From Triplophysa rosa (Eukaryota > Chordata > Actinopteri > Cypriniformes > Nemacheilidae): a stretch of 64,000 nt of DNA. Below are positions 43,541 through 55,939 of the stretch, one piece after another. The notes beneath the pieces were generated by a model. The model saw only the letters and a list, made by a program, of their open reading frames with translations. It had not been told where the DNA came from and did not search any database. A program made the translations under genes and the position numbers. The number at the start of each line of letters is the position of its first letter. Position 1 is the stretch's first letter. Location: positions 3,708,034 through 3,772,033 of the forward strand of contig NC_079908.1 in the NCBI RefSeq assembly GCF_024868665.1, written 5' to 3'.

Positions 43541-44683
43541 GCGTTCATTTTTATTGACACAAAAGTAATCCCATACGCGCCCGGGCTGCCAGAATATTTG
43601 CATTTTTACAGGTATTGTTGCTTGAATATTCAACAAGCAGACTGTCCAAAATTGTGTAACAAATGATTTTCACTAGGCTATATTACAAAATGTCTATTTA
43701 ATAACCAGATTAAAATTGAGTTTTTAGAATGAAATCTTCTCCCACATTATAACACAAGTCATTTACCAGTACAATATTCTGTACTGTAACATCAAATGCA
43801 TCCCCACTTTGCATGCAGCTTCTACGACTGAGGAGTATCAGTGACAAAACGTCAACATCCTACGCACTTACTAACCCATTCACACAAGCACTGACACACA
43901 ACACAATCTTCTAGAGTGCACAGAAAGTCTAATAAACAATCATGTCAAGAAGAGAAAAAGCAATTCAATTATACACAGGAAACAACCGCATTGCCCATGT
44001 TCTCCAGGGGACGGCGTGTTAATTTTGAAACGGAACCAAACTTGTACAGTGTGAAGATGGATTTCCACCCACCTGAACATGTCTGCATTAAATGACCTAT
44101 TGACATTGCAGCGTCAGCGCTGCTTCATGCGTGTCGCATGTGAGAGATGACAGGCGGACGGATTGAGGGCGCATGAGGTTTAAATGCTTTGCGCCTCAAA
44201 TGTCAAAAAGCGCATATATGATACGCTCGCTCCAGCGAGGCCCTCTCCGAGGAACACGAGCAAGCAATATCAATGTTCAGGCAAGGCCTGCAGTGCACAA
44301 AAGAGCTTCAAATAAGATGGATCGTGCAAAGCCTCTCCATCCATGTGACAACTAGGAATGATGACTTGACGGTAATGTTGCAAAAACGTTGAAGGAGGTA
44401 ATAAGGTAAAGAAGAGGCATGAGCTGTCTACAGAATTTCAGGGGAGGTTTACCTGCATATCTTATGACGAATGAAGATGTGCTTAACGTATGTGCAGTGG
44501 GAACAGTCAACAACAAATCTCTCAGAAAACAGTACAGGCGAGATAAATACGCTTAACATGCGGCCAATATTCTGCAGAAAAATGGTACTCTGCGTCTCCT
44601 GTGCAAACTGTTACCCTCCTTTTTTGGCACCCCTAAATACTCATTCACCGAGTCTGAAGGTTTAAAGTAAAATGTGCCAGTGA
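43541..44683. other. unrecognised non-coding stretch
   Basis: Nothing recognisable; short open frames only. Confidence 0.5.
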
Positions 44684-44691
44684 CACCTGCC

Positions 44692-45288
44692 TAGGGTTGG
44701 GAATCGAAAAATCAATTCCAATTTGGAATCGGAATCGAATGACTAGGAATCGGATCGGAATCGAAAGGAATAGGAATCGGATACTTGAGATTAAAATTTG
44801 AATTCCTCTTATCAATTCCTGTGTGCATATTTTCAGAAAAGTAAATGCGTTGAATGATCTGCTGATATCGCAATAAAAGCCCTTATGAAAATTATTGATA
44901 TTTTTTACTATAGTAAGCATTTAGCTATAGAATTTGCATTAAAGCACAGGAATCACAAATTATATATATATATATATATATACAAAACCATAGTTGCATT
45001 ATAGTAACTGCAGTTTAACCATGATGTAGTTCAACTATGATAATACAAATTGTAATAAATCAGAAAAGGTGTGTTTCTATGTTTAAATATACACAAAACG
45101 GTGCTCATAAATATATATATATATATTGCAAACAAGTCAATAAGCAGGCTAAATGACCATACAGGTTGATATCTAAATGTTTTACTTCAACTGTGAAATC
45201 GAAACTGGGAATCGATAAGAATCGAAATTGATAAGTAGAGTCAGAATTGGAATCGGAATCGATAAAATTGAAACGATTCCCAACCCTA
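44692..45288. mobile_element. non-autonomous hAT-like MITE (TAGGGTTGGGAATCG)
   Basis: Perfect 8-bp target-site duplication CACCTGCC (44684-44691 and 45289-45296). Ends are TAGGGTTGGGAATCG and CGATTCCCAACCCTA. Subterminal regions are built of GGAATCG/ATCGATA words. AT microsatellites lie at 44959-44980 and 45110-45126. No coding. Confidence 0.92.
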
Positions 45289-45296
45289 CACCTGCC

Positions 45297-45773
45297 CTCT
45301 TCTTAGCTTTAGTTATATATGTATGGCACACTGCCAAAGAAAAGCTCTTGATCTTCAACGTATGGCGTTGCAATGCATGCAAAACTATGGCTTTTAATTA
45401 AAGAATATACTGTTAAAATGTGTTTATAATGTGTTCTACCTGTTCGTAAAGTTCTTAATACTATGAAAAACAATTGGATTTTTGTTAAAAAATGAAGGCT
45501 TCCAGCTGTAGATTCGAGTTGACTCCAGCTCTAAGGTCCTCCAAATCTAATAATGAAGTTAGAAATAGATGGATATAAATGAGGATGTTACAGAAGAGTA
45601 TGGTAGTGAGATATGCAGACAATAATTTAAGACAATGATTGACAGGGTTAGATAAACATGTTCTTTTAAATCCTTCATTTAGAACTTGGGAAGTGTTTTG
45701 CTCTTTTTCATAAATGCATGCACTGCTGCTGAACTATTGGAAAGGTTGATTTGTCATTTGTCTCATTTTGATT
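45297..45773. other. unrecognised non-coding stretch
   Basis: Nothing recognisable between two hAT elements. Confidence 0.5.
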
Positions 45774-47020
45774 TGTTAGACCAGGGGTTCCCAAAGTGGG
45801 GGTCGCAAGGCCGCGAGGGCGGGGTCGCAAGATGATTTCCAGAAATATGTATGTAATCAATAAGTGTAACAAAATATAAAAATATTAGTTAAGTTAAAAA
45901 TAAAACCAGGCAAATAAAAAGCCATCAGCCTTAGGAATTTCCTCCCCCTCAATCATGACCCCTGAGGTGATTACGTCACATTAATGACATTAGCAACCGG
46001 TTAGGTTAGGCTCAGCAAGTCCATTTACAGCACCACGTTAAACAGTCCCATGTGCACGCAGATTATTTTTCAGGCTTTAAATTTAGGATATTCTTATTTG
46101 TCGAATTGAAACGTTGATTAATATTGACCAAAGACAAAGCAGGGAGGCCAGCGGAGGAGGGCAGAGAAGCGCCGCAATCAGAGAGGCCATCGTCCTCAGG
46201 TACGAAAAGAGGCACATTCATCAGCACTCGAATCAGTTTGATGAAATTAGACCATCTGTAGTAATAGTTCATAGTTTACAGGGCTCTAGAGTGTGACCTA
46301 ATTTCTCAATGGTGCGACTAAAAAAAATCTGAGGTCTCTGCGAAAGTCTCCCTATGGTTCAACAACAGACACATTAGGCCCATATCGTAGTCTAAACCAA
46401 TCAGAGATAGTGAAGTGCGGACCCCCTCTGATTGGCAGTGGTCCAGATATTCCTGTAGGTGTGTGTAGTGTGTACATTTGAAAATGCATGTGCTGCAGTC
46501 AGACAGAGAGAGGTGAGTAGCCTAGGCCGGTCAGATAAACAGAGTGGATGTAGCCGCAGATGATGAGAGAAGATGAAAAGATCGATTGACAACTTTTTCT
46601 TTAAGAATGTTAAGTTAAGGCCTGATCTGTCCGAAAATCATAACCAATGCTCTGACACGCTAGACTGCGACTAAATGGTCTCATTTTGCGACTATTTTTC
46701 CTGCAAGTGCGACAAGTTTTTCTTAATGGTCGCACCGGTGCGACTGCCAAACTGATCAATATATAATTTTTGCGTATTATAAATTTAATGCACAGAAATG
46801 TTATATTGCGCAAGCGGCGCATTCAGTCACTCATTTCCCCTCCTTCAACCATTCACTTATCTATCAGTGCCCCCGCCACCAAAGACGTAATTCACCAAAA
46901 GTAAGAGACAAAGGACCAAAAGAGCAGACGAGTGAAGCGCTCAATCTTGCAACTGAAATAAATATGCAGAATACAAGAATTTCCCCATCTAAGGTACAAA
47001 ACAGCAAAGATAACGAAATG

Positions 47021-48077
47021 TAGGGCTGAAACGATTCCTCAAGTAACTCGAGTAATTCGAATACAGAAAATCATTGAGGCAAATTTAGTTGCCTCGAAGC
47101 TTCGTTTAATCCATTCAACTACATTACACACGTAGCACTGCGTTTCCCCATGGACCGTTATTACTAACGCACACAGCCCACTAAACTCTGTTCATGTTAC
47201 AGGGCTCTCAAGTCTCAAGCATTCACCGTGAGACACACGCATTTTAATCTGTTCACACGCTCACATGTGTTTCTCATGCTGATAAATAAGTGATAGCTTA
47301 TTGAAATGGTGAACTGCTATTTTACTTAGTTTTAGTCTATTTTGCGAGTGAAACTTGTTTTCCGGCTGCATTGAGTCCATCAAACTAGATGCGGATTTGT
47401 GGTCGCCGAATCCTGTTATTTACACGTCATCTGGCTGTTCTGCATCTCTGTGTGAATGAACTGCACAGTTTAACGTGCTACACGCGTGATGCTCATAAAT
47501 TTGTCTGCGTCTTCACTGAATGAGGACATGAACTTCACCTCTAGAGTTGCTCTGAGTTTATTTCACGAACATGTTATTGTTTGAGTGAAGAAACAGACAT
47601 ACTAAAAAATAAGCATCATCCGACAACCTGCCAAAATAAAAGTCATAGGCTATTTATTGCTATTTAATAGTAAAAAAAAGAAACTAAAACTAATTTATAT
47701 AAACTAAATGCATCATGCATAAGCTGAAGTTAGTTGTTTACCTTTGAAATTATTCTTTCTATTTTTATTCATGTTTCTTATTTACATATTTGTATTATAT
47801 TGCATTTTGAATTTAATATGGCGAATGGAATGTACTAAATGGGTTTAGTTTTCACAGATATTAATGTATGCAATTTCAGCAATAAATATGTTAATTTTTC
47901 TAAAAAGGAAACAAATTAGTTGTTCATTTTAAGAGACCTGTCTTATTATCTCTTGTAGCCTATATTTAGTATTGCTTCTTAATAAAGAAAAAGTACTTAT
48001 TATCCGAATACCCGATTAAACGATGGAAAAATCAGTAGAATACTCGATTAGTAAATGAATCGATAGCTGCAGCCCTA
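47021..48077. mobile_element. non-autonomous hAT (TAGGGCTGAAACGATT)
   Basis: Perfect 8-bp target-site duplication ACGAAATG (47013-47020 and 48078-48085). Ends TAGGGCTGAAACG and GCTGCAGCCCTA, with subterminal ACTCGAGTAATTCGAATAC and GAATACTCGATTAGT motifs. 1057 bp, no transposase. Confidence 0.93.
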
Positions 48078-48958
48078 ACGAAATGTGTTGCGAGTATTGT
48101 ATGCATGTGAAGCTAATGCAGGAAACGTGTTTAAACTTTAAGCACTAAACTATTGTATAAGTCGCTATTGATAGAAGCCAAACGTGTATCAATGCAGCTT
48201 TCATGAAGAATAATCAATAAAAGCCTTCAGGTCTCGCGGGTTGTTTGAGATATGCGCGCGCCCAGAGAGTCAGAGCACAAAATACTAAACGGAGTTCTCT
48301 TTCACGCCTTCTTACTCTGAAACGGACATATAAACACAAAATAGCGTAAAAATCCCCATATTAACAAGAAACCTTGTAAAGGTATTCAGTTTCTTGACCA
48401 AACAGTTGGGAAACAAAACACACGTGTGTTCCAGTATAGTGCGCGAGCTCTTAAAGGGGCAGCAGCATAATAAAGATCTCTGTTTATAATGTTCATCAAA
48501 CAACAAAGGACGGGCCCAAAAACACTCACTGATATTAAAGGAACCGTGTTCTCTTATAGGAGTTGTTAACAACAAATAAAGGAAGAAAGTAGCTTTAAGA
48601 AAGATGTGCTTTATATATGGTAAAGTGTTGAAAGAGAGTTTACAAATACAATAAAAATAATTCAATCATAAACAATGATTTGTATTAATTTCTAATTGAT
48701 TTATTAATGTATTAAATACATTTTAATGAAGTTTTAGTGATTCTTTTTTCTTATCTCACCCCACGAATCTGGTGCTATCAAATTAAGGGCTGGTGCCACC
48801 AACTGAATAACTTGGTAGCACCAGTGCCACCACTTTCAAGTGTTAGTCTAGAGCCCTACTTTCTTGTAGAATTGTGCTTCAAATAAAGAACTTTATGTTG
48901 ATCAGATTGTTAGTTATTAATTTACAAGTCAATATTGCCTATATGGACAGCGATTTAA

Positions 48959-50298
48959 AGGTCCCCTCAGACGAGCACTTTCAACAAGTTGGTATGATTT
49001 ATTAGGGTCTTCATGAAATGTCTGGAACATATTTTGCTTAAAAACACTCAATGGCTGTGTAAACAAAACCCTTCTTGCCTCGTCAAAAACAGCTACACTC
49101 ACATCAACCTGTTGTGGTGCATGTCTATTTAACTGATAATGAGTTACAGCGAACCCCACCCTCCTTCTGTTCGACATGTCAACACAACACACGTGTAGTA
49201 ACTGCCATGGCAATGGTTTAGCTAAATGATATTTCCTGAATTCCTCTGCAGTTAGTTTCGTCTTACACGTCTCAAATCATTCATCCGGAGACTAAAAAAT
49301 CAGTAACAGCAAACAGCGCTCACGTTGTGCGTGTATGCTTACCTAAAATCCACAGAATCCACTGCAGATCTCAGCGGAATTACATGGATTTTAGCGCTTG
49401 TCATTGACAAGTTATAACGTTACACACACAACGTGAGAGCTAGTTTGCTGTGACAGATTTTTCAGCCTAAGCACGAATGATTTGAGACGTTTAAAATGAA
49501 ACTAACCCCAGTGTTCGCCCCTGTTCATTAGAAAAACAAACAGCTTGCCGTAGCTAAACATATTAACGCACATAATGTATTAACATTCATACAGCTAAAC
49601 TCCAATTGTCCATCTGCACTTATATACAGTAAGTTTAACACTGGCTTTGAATGTTCTATTTAGCCCGTGACTGACTTAACTCCCTTCGCTATCATATGCT
49701 AACGTTATCCTCCTATATATACGGTACATGTACGTCAATTCAGACTGTTGATAAATATTACTTACATTGGCAGTTTTGTCTCGTTCAGTCGGTCTCGATC
49801 CCTCTTGAGGAACAACTTTGAAGCTAATCCTGCTTGTACTGTCCCAGGTTGAAAAAGCACTCCGGTTTGAAGTGATTCGCGCAAACAAGCAGGTTTTTAC
49901 TTATGGTTTCTGATGGATTTCCACTAAAAATAAAATAAATCCACTCCTGTCTCTTCCTAGGTTTGGACTCTGTGCTGCGACAACATTGCATGTTGTCCAC
50001 AGACTTTAGTCATGGCATCACGTACACCGCTGTCGCTTGTGAAAACAACAATGGCGGAGCGCGGTGGGTGGAACTGTGTAGATTAAGGGGTGGTAACATT
50101 ATAATAAAATCCGCTTTGGACGTCACAATTGGAGCGAAATCTGAACGGCTCAATTTCTCACATGGTTGCAGGGAAAGGCACACAAAAACAAACTTACTGG
50201 GTTCTTATTTTTCACGTTTTCTGGGTTGCTAGATGCACCGGGGACCCGATTATAGCACTTAAACACAGAAAAAGTGGGGTTTTCATCTCATGTCTTCT
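48959..50298. mobile_element. TTAA-flanked non-autonomous DNA element
   Basis: TTAA at 48955-48958 and 50299-50302. The left end AGGTCCCCTCAGACGAGCAC and the right end (reverse complement AGAAGACATGAGATGAAAAC) share only a loose terminal similarity. The right half, with GTGCACCGGGGACCCGATTA in mirrored form, resembles an abundant cyprinid TTAA repeat. Open frames on either strand (48929-49213 minus, 49963-50232 plus) have no recognised domain. Confidence 0.55.
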
Positions 50299-50622
50299 TT
50301 AAAAAAAAGGGAATTTGTAAAACTTGTAAAATTTGTTAAATGCGATGCGGTCGAAAATTTGGGTGCACCTAATTTTTGTGCACCAGCGCAAAAAAGTTAG
50401 TCTTAGAGCCCTGGTTTATGTATAACAACAAGTAAAGTAATGAATAAATAACTATAAAATAATATTATGTTAGACTGTGCGATTTTGTGTTGTCATCATG
50501 TTTGGATGGAATAGGTCCATGTGCGCATTTGCATGCAACGTTTGTATATTTTAACCACCTCCGAGGATAGTGGGGGTCTCCAGTCACTGGCACTGTTATT
50601 TTGGGGGTCGCGGGCTGAAAAG

Positions 50623-50802
50623 TACTATATTCTAGACATTTTTTTTAAAGTGCTACAAAGGAATTTAAAGATCTGTTAGATGACTACTATATTCTAGACA
50701 TTTTTTTTAAAGTGCTACAAAGGAATTTAAAGATCTGTTAGATGACTACTATATTCTAGACATTTTTTTTTAAAGTGCTACAAAGGAATTTAAAGATCTG
50801 TA
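50623..50802. repeat. 62-bp tandem repeat, three copies
   Basis: Units start at 50623, 50685 and 50747, each TACTATATTCTAGACATTTT... to ...GATCTGTTAGATGAC; the third lacks its last few bases. Copies are almost identical (one T-run length difference), so the expansion is recent. Confidence 0.92.
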
Positions 50803-51985
50803 ACTTTTTTGGTTAAAAATAAATAAAAATCAGTTCTGAAGCAAGTACACAATAAATCAGTTTACAACTAACTGTCTCCTCACCTTATCCCAATTCACAA
50901 CGGTAAGCGTATAATAATGGTTAAGTTGAGCTGTCAGGTACAATTGTAGAAAATGTCAGTTTGAAGTCATTCGACCTTAATGAACGTTAAGCTGCAATTT
51001 TGTTCATTTTTTTAAACAGAAATAGCAGCATAGAGGTGGAAGTTACAGACTATAAGAATAAAAGTCTTTTACGAAAGTGTTTCAGAGCGTTCCACATTAG
51101 CATGCTAACAGTCTTTTTGTAACTGTTAGACTGTCAGAAAAGTAAAACTGTCTCTAAAAAGTGTAAAAGCACACCCTCTGCACTATTTACAGATGCTTTG
51201 TTGTTTTGCATCTGTTGTCTAGCAGTATCTTGTTTTAAAACTTATGGTAAAATAAGCTGTTGGGCATTACCATAAGCCTATGATTCTCAACTCCTGAGGT
51301 CACACTGTTGTACACACTGTGTACTGTATGTCTGCCTTATTTAACACACCTGATTCATATCATCAGCCTGTTAAGAGAGATCTCTATAAACAACCTGAGT
51401 GTGTCCGATAAGAAATATATACAAAATGTCCAGAGCAGTGCGCCCCAGGACTGGAGTTAAGAACCACTGCTCTTAACCTAAACAGATTGTTTAGTTTCCA
51501 TAGCAATTTTGGAGTTTGCCTGTATTCTTCGATCTCTCTAAACTTGAGAGCTCCTTGTTAATCCTCCTGGAGAAGGAACATTTGTGCAGTCTGTCAAGTG
51601 TAACCGTCACTAAGCAAGTTCGCTCTGTTCTAACACCATGCTTCACAGATGATTGTCACCCAAAGGGTAAACAAAACAAAAGATGCTTGCACTCTGCTGG
51701 GACTTTTGACTTATCAATACCATCAGTCAAGTGCCTTGCGTGTCACTGTGCATTATCTCTTCTGTCGAGGCACTCTTGCCCGTCAGACGTGACAGGTTTC
51801 AAGCTCACCGCCCTCATCTCTCCACACTGATGTGCTGCGTAAACAACTTATCTGTTAGCCAACCGTCTTGTGATATCATATCAATTCTAGACGCCCCAAT
51901 TTGATAACCTGCCGCCCTTCCATTGACCGACCATGTTTGATCCCTCAGGATTGATCAATAGCTAGCGCAATCCGCAACTTTATTC
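50803..51985. other. non-coding stretch with one hAT-like remnant
   Basis: At 51276-51472, CTATGATTCTCAACTCCTGA and GGACTGGAGTTAAGAACCAC then TG are inverted and resemble CAGTGGTTCTCAACTCC-type non-autonomous hAT ends. The remainder is unrecognised. Confidence 0.4.
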
Positions 51986-52927
51986 CAGGGCTGTAGCCAC
52001 GTCCACCTTTGTCAAGTCCAAGACCAGGACTAGTCAAGACCGAGTCAAGACAGAGTCTAAAGAGGTTCGAGTCCAAGTCAAGTCCAAAGAGGTTCGAGTC
52101 CAAGTCAAGACCGAGTCCAAATTAGACCGTCCAAACAGAGACAGAAAAAAGAATCCTCTTCAAATATCAAGACCACATACTTTATTTGTAATGACCAAAA
52201 AGCGGATCAAATTAGGTCATTTTATTTACTTTAGGTATAGCAATTTCACCAAAGTCACATAAAGCCGAAGTACAACATCAGATTTTCAGTCTTTTTATTG
52301 TGGTGTAACAATCACATTCTGGGCTGCCAATGGAAAATGTTCCCATTCTCAGCTTGTTGACTTGTCAGTGATAACTGCACTGAATCAACATCACTTTTGC
52401 CACCGCAATTAATGTTGAAAGAATGTAGAAGTTTCAACAAACATCATTATTGTGATCAGTATTTTCTTTTGTTGGGTTCTTGATTCTTGTGTTTTAATGT
52501 TAGGTTTTCATTGTCTGTTATAACAGTGTGCTAAAATACAATTGTTGAGGCACAGTATCAGAGTAACAGTTTAATTTGGCACAGTATCTTAGCGTTGTGA
52601 ACCAGAACACTCAAATCAGTCATTTAGTATAATTTAATTTAGTAATATTTATCATCTTTTTTTACAGCTTGATCACAAAAAGTATCCTACTCCAAGAGGA
52701 AAGATAATTAACTTAATGAAAGTCAAGAGTCCAACTAAAACAAACATATATGCTTCATCAATGGTTTTGTTTGGAAGGAGAAAATATCATCGTCTTGGTC
52801 GAGACCAACTAGAACATTTGGCGATTCCAATGACTGAGTCCGAGACAAGTCCAAGTGCAGATACCAATGAGTCCAAGACAAGTCCGAGACTACAGAAAAA
52901 CTTCCGGACTCAAGTACTACAGCACTG
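51986..52927. mobile_element. non-autonomous hAT (CAGGGCTGTAG, AAGTC/GAGTC-rich)
   Basis: Flanking 8-mers CTTTATTC (51978-51985) and CTCTATTC (52928-52935) match at 7 of 8. Ends CAGGGCTGTAG and CTACAGCACTG. Subterminal AAGTC/GAGTC words and an interior ATTATTGTGATCAGT segment tie it to 34913-36753. No coding. Confidence 0.85.
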
Positions 52928-52935
52928 CTCTATTC

Positions 52936-53995
52936 CTCATTCTGATTAATGCTAGTTGAAATCATAATACCACTATCACTCACAATCTGGCTCGCCTCCA
53001 ATCCCAAGTAACTCTAATTGAAATGATGAGTGGGAGATGATTAATAGGAAAGAAACGCAGAGTAAAATGTTGACTGGTGGGGAGGTGAAAATTAGCGTGG
53101 TGTAGTCAACACAATTATGGTTAGTGTGGCTGTTAGACCAGATGAGTGAAAGGTAGAGAAATGACAGAGGTCTGCATCCCACTCAGTGCCCAAAGCTCAC
53201 TATAGGTAGTGGGCTGAATTTTTATGGACGAGTCAGGGTCATTAAATGCCTGTGAGCCAGCAGCCTCCAAAAAGTCTGCAAAGAAGATAAGTTAAGCTAT
53301 GGGGAAAATGTGATGCTGTGACCTCGATTTGCTTGACCTAAAATTAATTCTGTCCTTATCTTTGACTTTGCGAGTCTACTGTTCTCCCTTTCGTCTCCTC
53401 AACTTCAATCTCAGCTGCCAATAAAAGTAACTGAACAAAGACAAAAAAAGCGTTCTTTGATGAGGGAATGTCCCCTTCAAGCTAAAGGTTATCAACATTT
53501 ATTTGAGGTGGATTTGGCTGACAATCAAGACAAAGCCTTGAAGCAACTATAACAATTAACATTATCTGTGTGTCTGACAACTACTTCCATAAGATAAATT
53601 CAAAATATTGCCAGGTAACAAATTACCATATCTTATTTGTTCCAAAAGAAATGCTCTAGCACGACAGCTGCAAGAGGTGAATCATTATGAGCCAGTCTGG
53701 TTTGGAGAGCTGTAGGCTAGACCTCACCTCTTCTTTTTCACTTCACACAGCTTGTAGTGAGTGACAAGCTCTTGAATCACCTTGTAGAGGCTTCATGCCA
53801 TTAAAACGGCTCACCTAGTTTACCTCCTGTCAAAATCTATTAACCCCCAGTTCTATAGTCTTTTCTGGTTGTGCGGCTGAAAGGCAGTGATTTGAACTTG
53901 TGATGAAATCTCAACACAACCTACTTTATGGTTTATTTACAGTTTCATTTTTAACGTCATTCCAGCATCTAAGGCTATAATCATGCTGAGAACTA
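52936..53995. other. unrecognised non-coding stretch
   Basis: No gene or repeat terminus recognised. Confidence 0.5.
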
Positions 53996-54212
53996 TTCAA
54001 TCTATACACATCTTATACACAAGTTGGGGACAATTAAGAATCTTCAATTAACCTAACCTGCATGTCTTTGGGAGAAAACCGGAGCAAAGCCTCGCTGACA
54101 CAGGGAGAACATGCAAACTCCACACAGAAAGGCCTGTCCCAGCCAGGGCTCAACCAGGGACCTTCTTGCTGTGAGACAACAGTGCTAACCATCGAGCCAC
54201 TGTGCCGCCCTT
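53996..54212 (-). mobile_element. DANA-like tRNA-derived SINE
   Basis: On the minus strand it reads GGGCGGCACAGTGGCTCGAT (polymerase III A-box region), then AGCAAGAAGGTCCC and TGGTTGAGCCCTGGCTGGGA (B-box region), then GTGTGGAGTTTGCATGTTCT and CATGCAGGTTAGGTTAATTG. These blocks in this order match the DANA/HE-type SINEs of cyprinids. The 3' part is shortened. Confidence 0.8.
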
Positions 54213-54648
54213 CTACTTTATGGTATAACAGTCTCAGTTATCTCCATTTTGTATTCAGAAGAATAGGTCAGAAGTCTTTAACCCTTTGTATAGGTGTTCG
54301 GGTCTGTTGGACTTGTTTACCATAAACATTATATATGTATTATATATAAAATAATATCATTAGACATACACTATAGACTGTTTCAAAGTGACAACATAAA
54401 CAAACGTTACTGCACATGCACGCATTCGTAGATTGCACTTAACATCTTGAACACATTTGCAAATAATAAGAGTGCCTGTAGATTATTTCTGATAACAAGC
54501 AAAAGAAACAGAGAAGTACCGTTACTTGACTAAACTTGTTTCTCCAATACTTTGAATTTAGACTGTGATACCAAGGTCAACTGCTAGATGTCAATGTAAG
54601 ATACTGTTTCTTTAAATATGACCAAACTACAGGACCCATTCAACAAAT

Positions 54649-55080
54649 GTGACCCTGGACGACAAAACCAGTCTTAAGGGTCAATTTTTAGAAATTGAGA
54701 TTTTTACATCATCTGAAAGCTGAAGAAATAAGCTTTCTATTGATATATGGTTTGTTAGGATAGGACACTATCTAGCGGAACAACAACTATTTACAGAGCT
54801 GGAATCTGAGGGTGCAAAAAAATCTAAATATTGAGAAAATCGCCTTTGAAGTTGTTAATCTGAGGCACTGTAGCAGGCCATCCACTCACAAAAATAAAGT
54901 TTTTATACATATACAGTAGGAAATTTATAAAATATCTTCATGGAACATGATCTTTACTTAATATCCTAATGATTTTTGGCAAAAAGAAAAATCGTTAATT
55001 TTTACCCATACCATGTATTTTTGCCGATTACTAAAAATGTTCCCGTGCTACTTGAGACTGGTTTTGTTGTCCAGGGTCAC
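54649..55080. mobile_element. palindromic MITE, GTGACCCTGGAC termini
   Basis: Ends GTGACCCTGGACGACAAAAC and GTTTTGTTGTCCAGGGTCAC are near-perfect inverted repeats, flanked by AAAT on both sides (54645-54648 and 55081-55084). The interior (AAGGGTCAATTTTTAGAAAT, GAGGGTGCAAAAAAATC, ATCTTCATGGAACATGATCT) matches my recollection of a very abundant zebrafish-type repeat. Confidence 0.8.
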
Positions 55081-55214
55081 AAATAGTTTATTTGATCAAA
55101 TTGACCTACAAAAAATTCAACAAATCGTTTATTTAATACAATTATTATACAATAAAATAATAATATAAATTAATATTGACACAAATTAAATAGAATATAA
55201 ATAGTTATATTATT

Positions 55215-55939
55215 TGTCATGATTCTGTTCTTGTCATGAGTTTTTCTAGTTCTGTGGAGAGAGTCGTGACAGTACCATGTCTTTGGTGCTTGTTGTGTTC
55301 TGTGTGGAGACACATGGCTTTTGTTATGACTTTGCGCCACGTGTCCTAAAGGTCCCGTCTCTTAGCCCCGCCCCCTTGTCTCCCTTAATCTCGCCCTTAG
55401 TGTTAATTGCCATCACCTGCCCTATGCAATTATCCTTTGTTAGTTTCCCCTACTTTAGGCCCTCTTGTTTTTTGTCTGGTGCTGGTTCGTTTTGATTGAT
55501 TCCCTTTTACATCGTCCATGTAAAGAAGTAAGCCTTGTTAGTTCCAGTTTTGTTCTTGTTTTTCCCCCTTGCAGTAAGTGTTTATTGTATGTATTATTAT
55601 TCTACCCTTGGTTCCTTGTTCCTTTAAATCTAGATTGAAGACTCATTCTCTATTTTATGGTGTTGCTTGAGAACATTGTGGTCTTATAGTTGTTATGATT
55701 TAACTTGCAGCCTTTTTTATTTGTATTTTATGAGTTCTTTTTTATTTCATGTTTTTATACTGTAAATTGTTTACACATTGTACAGCACTTTAGTACAACG
55801 CTTGTTGTTTTTAAATGTGCTTTATAAACGTGAACTTGTTTATTTTCCTGTTTGCCCCCTCGTGAGTTTTTGTTTTATAATTAAAGTATTTTTTGTTAAC
55901 CCTTAACTGTCTGCGTCTGGGTTCTGTACAACCGTGACA
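55215..55939 (+). repeat. LTR, Ty3/gypsy-like, with LINE tail inside
   Basis: Starts TGTCATGATTCTG, ends AACCGTGACA. ATTAT occurs at 55209-55213 and 55940-55944, one base off the left end, probably the duplication. Promoter-proximal GCCCCGCCCCC and a terminal ATTAAAG signal follow the family layout. It is longer than its relatives because of a roughly 230-bp insertion (55605-55837). Confidence 0.75.
55605..55837 (+). mobile_element. 3' tail of a LINE, inserted in the LTR
   Basis: TTTAAATCTAGATTGAAGAC reads FKSRLKT, a frequent C-terminal motif of CR1/L2-type ORF2. It is followed by a 3' UTR ending TGTACAGCACTTTAG...TGTGCTTTATAAACG, typical of vertebrate LINE tails. Severe 5' truncation. Confidence 0.55.

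Larger units (their letters stand above)
46279..50413. mobile_element. hAT-like element(s) with CAGGGCTCT termini
   Basis: Left end CAGGGCTCTAGAGTGTGACC at 46279; right end TTAGTCTTAGAGCCCTG at 50413. Both are flanked by GTTTA (46274-46278 and 50414-50418), five bases rather than the eight usual for hAT. A second right-type end, GTTAGTCTAGAGCCCT, lies at 48842-48858, so two related copies may be fused. The left part parallels 36919-38350. Confidence 0.5.
45782..50622. mobile_element. hAT-like outer element (CAGGGGTTCCCAAAG), filled with insertions
   Basis: Left end CAGGGGTTCCCAAAGTGGGG then GTCGCAAGG. The right end region TTTTGGGGGTCGCGGGCTGA then AAAGT lacks the last dozen bases of the expected terminus. 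The elements at 46279, 47021 and 48959 lie inside. The right edge coincides with the start of a 62-bp tandem repeat, which may explain the lost terminus. Confidence 0.6.

Noticed and set aside
48929..49213. Minus-strand frame beginning MPWQLLHVCCVDMSNRR
   Set aside because: It lies across the left end of a TTAA repeat, has no recognisable domain, and starts and ends without splice or promoter support.
50623..50802. CRISPR-like array
   Set aside because: Units are contiguous 62-bp tandem copies without spacers, and the genome is eukaryotic.
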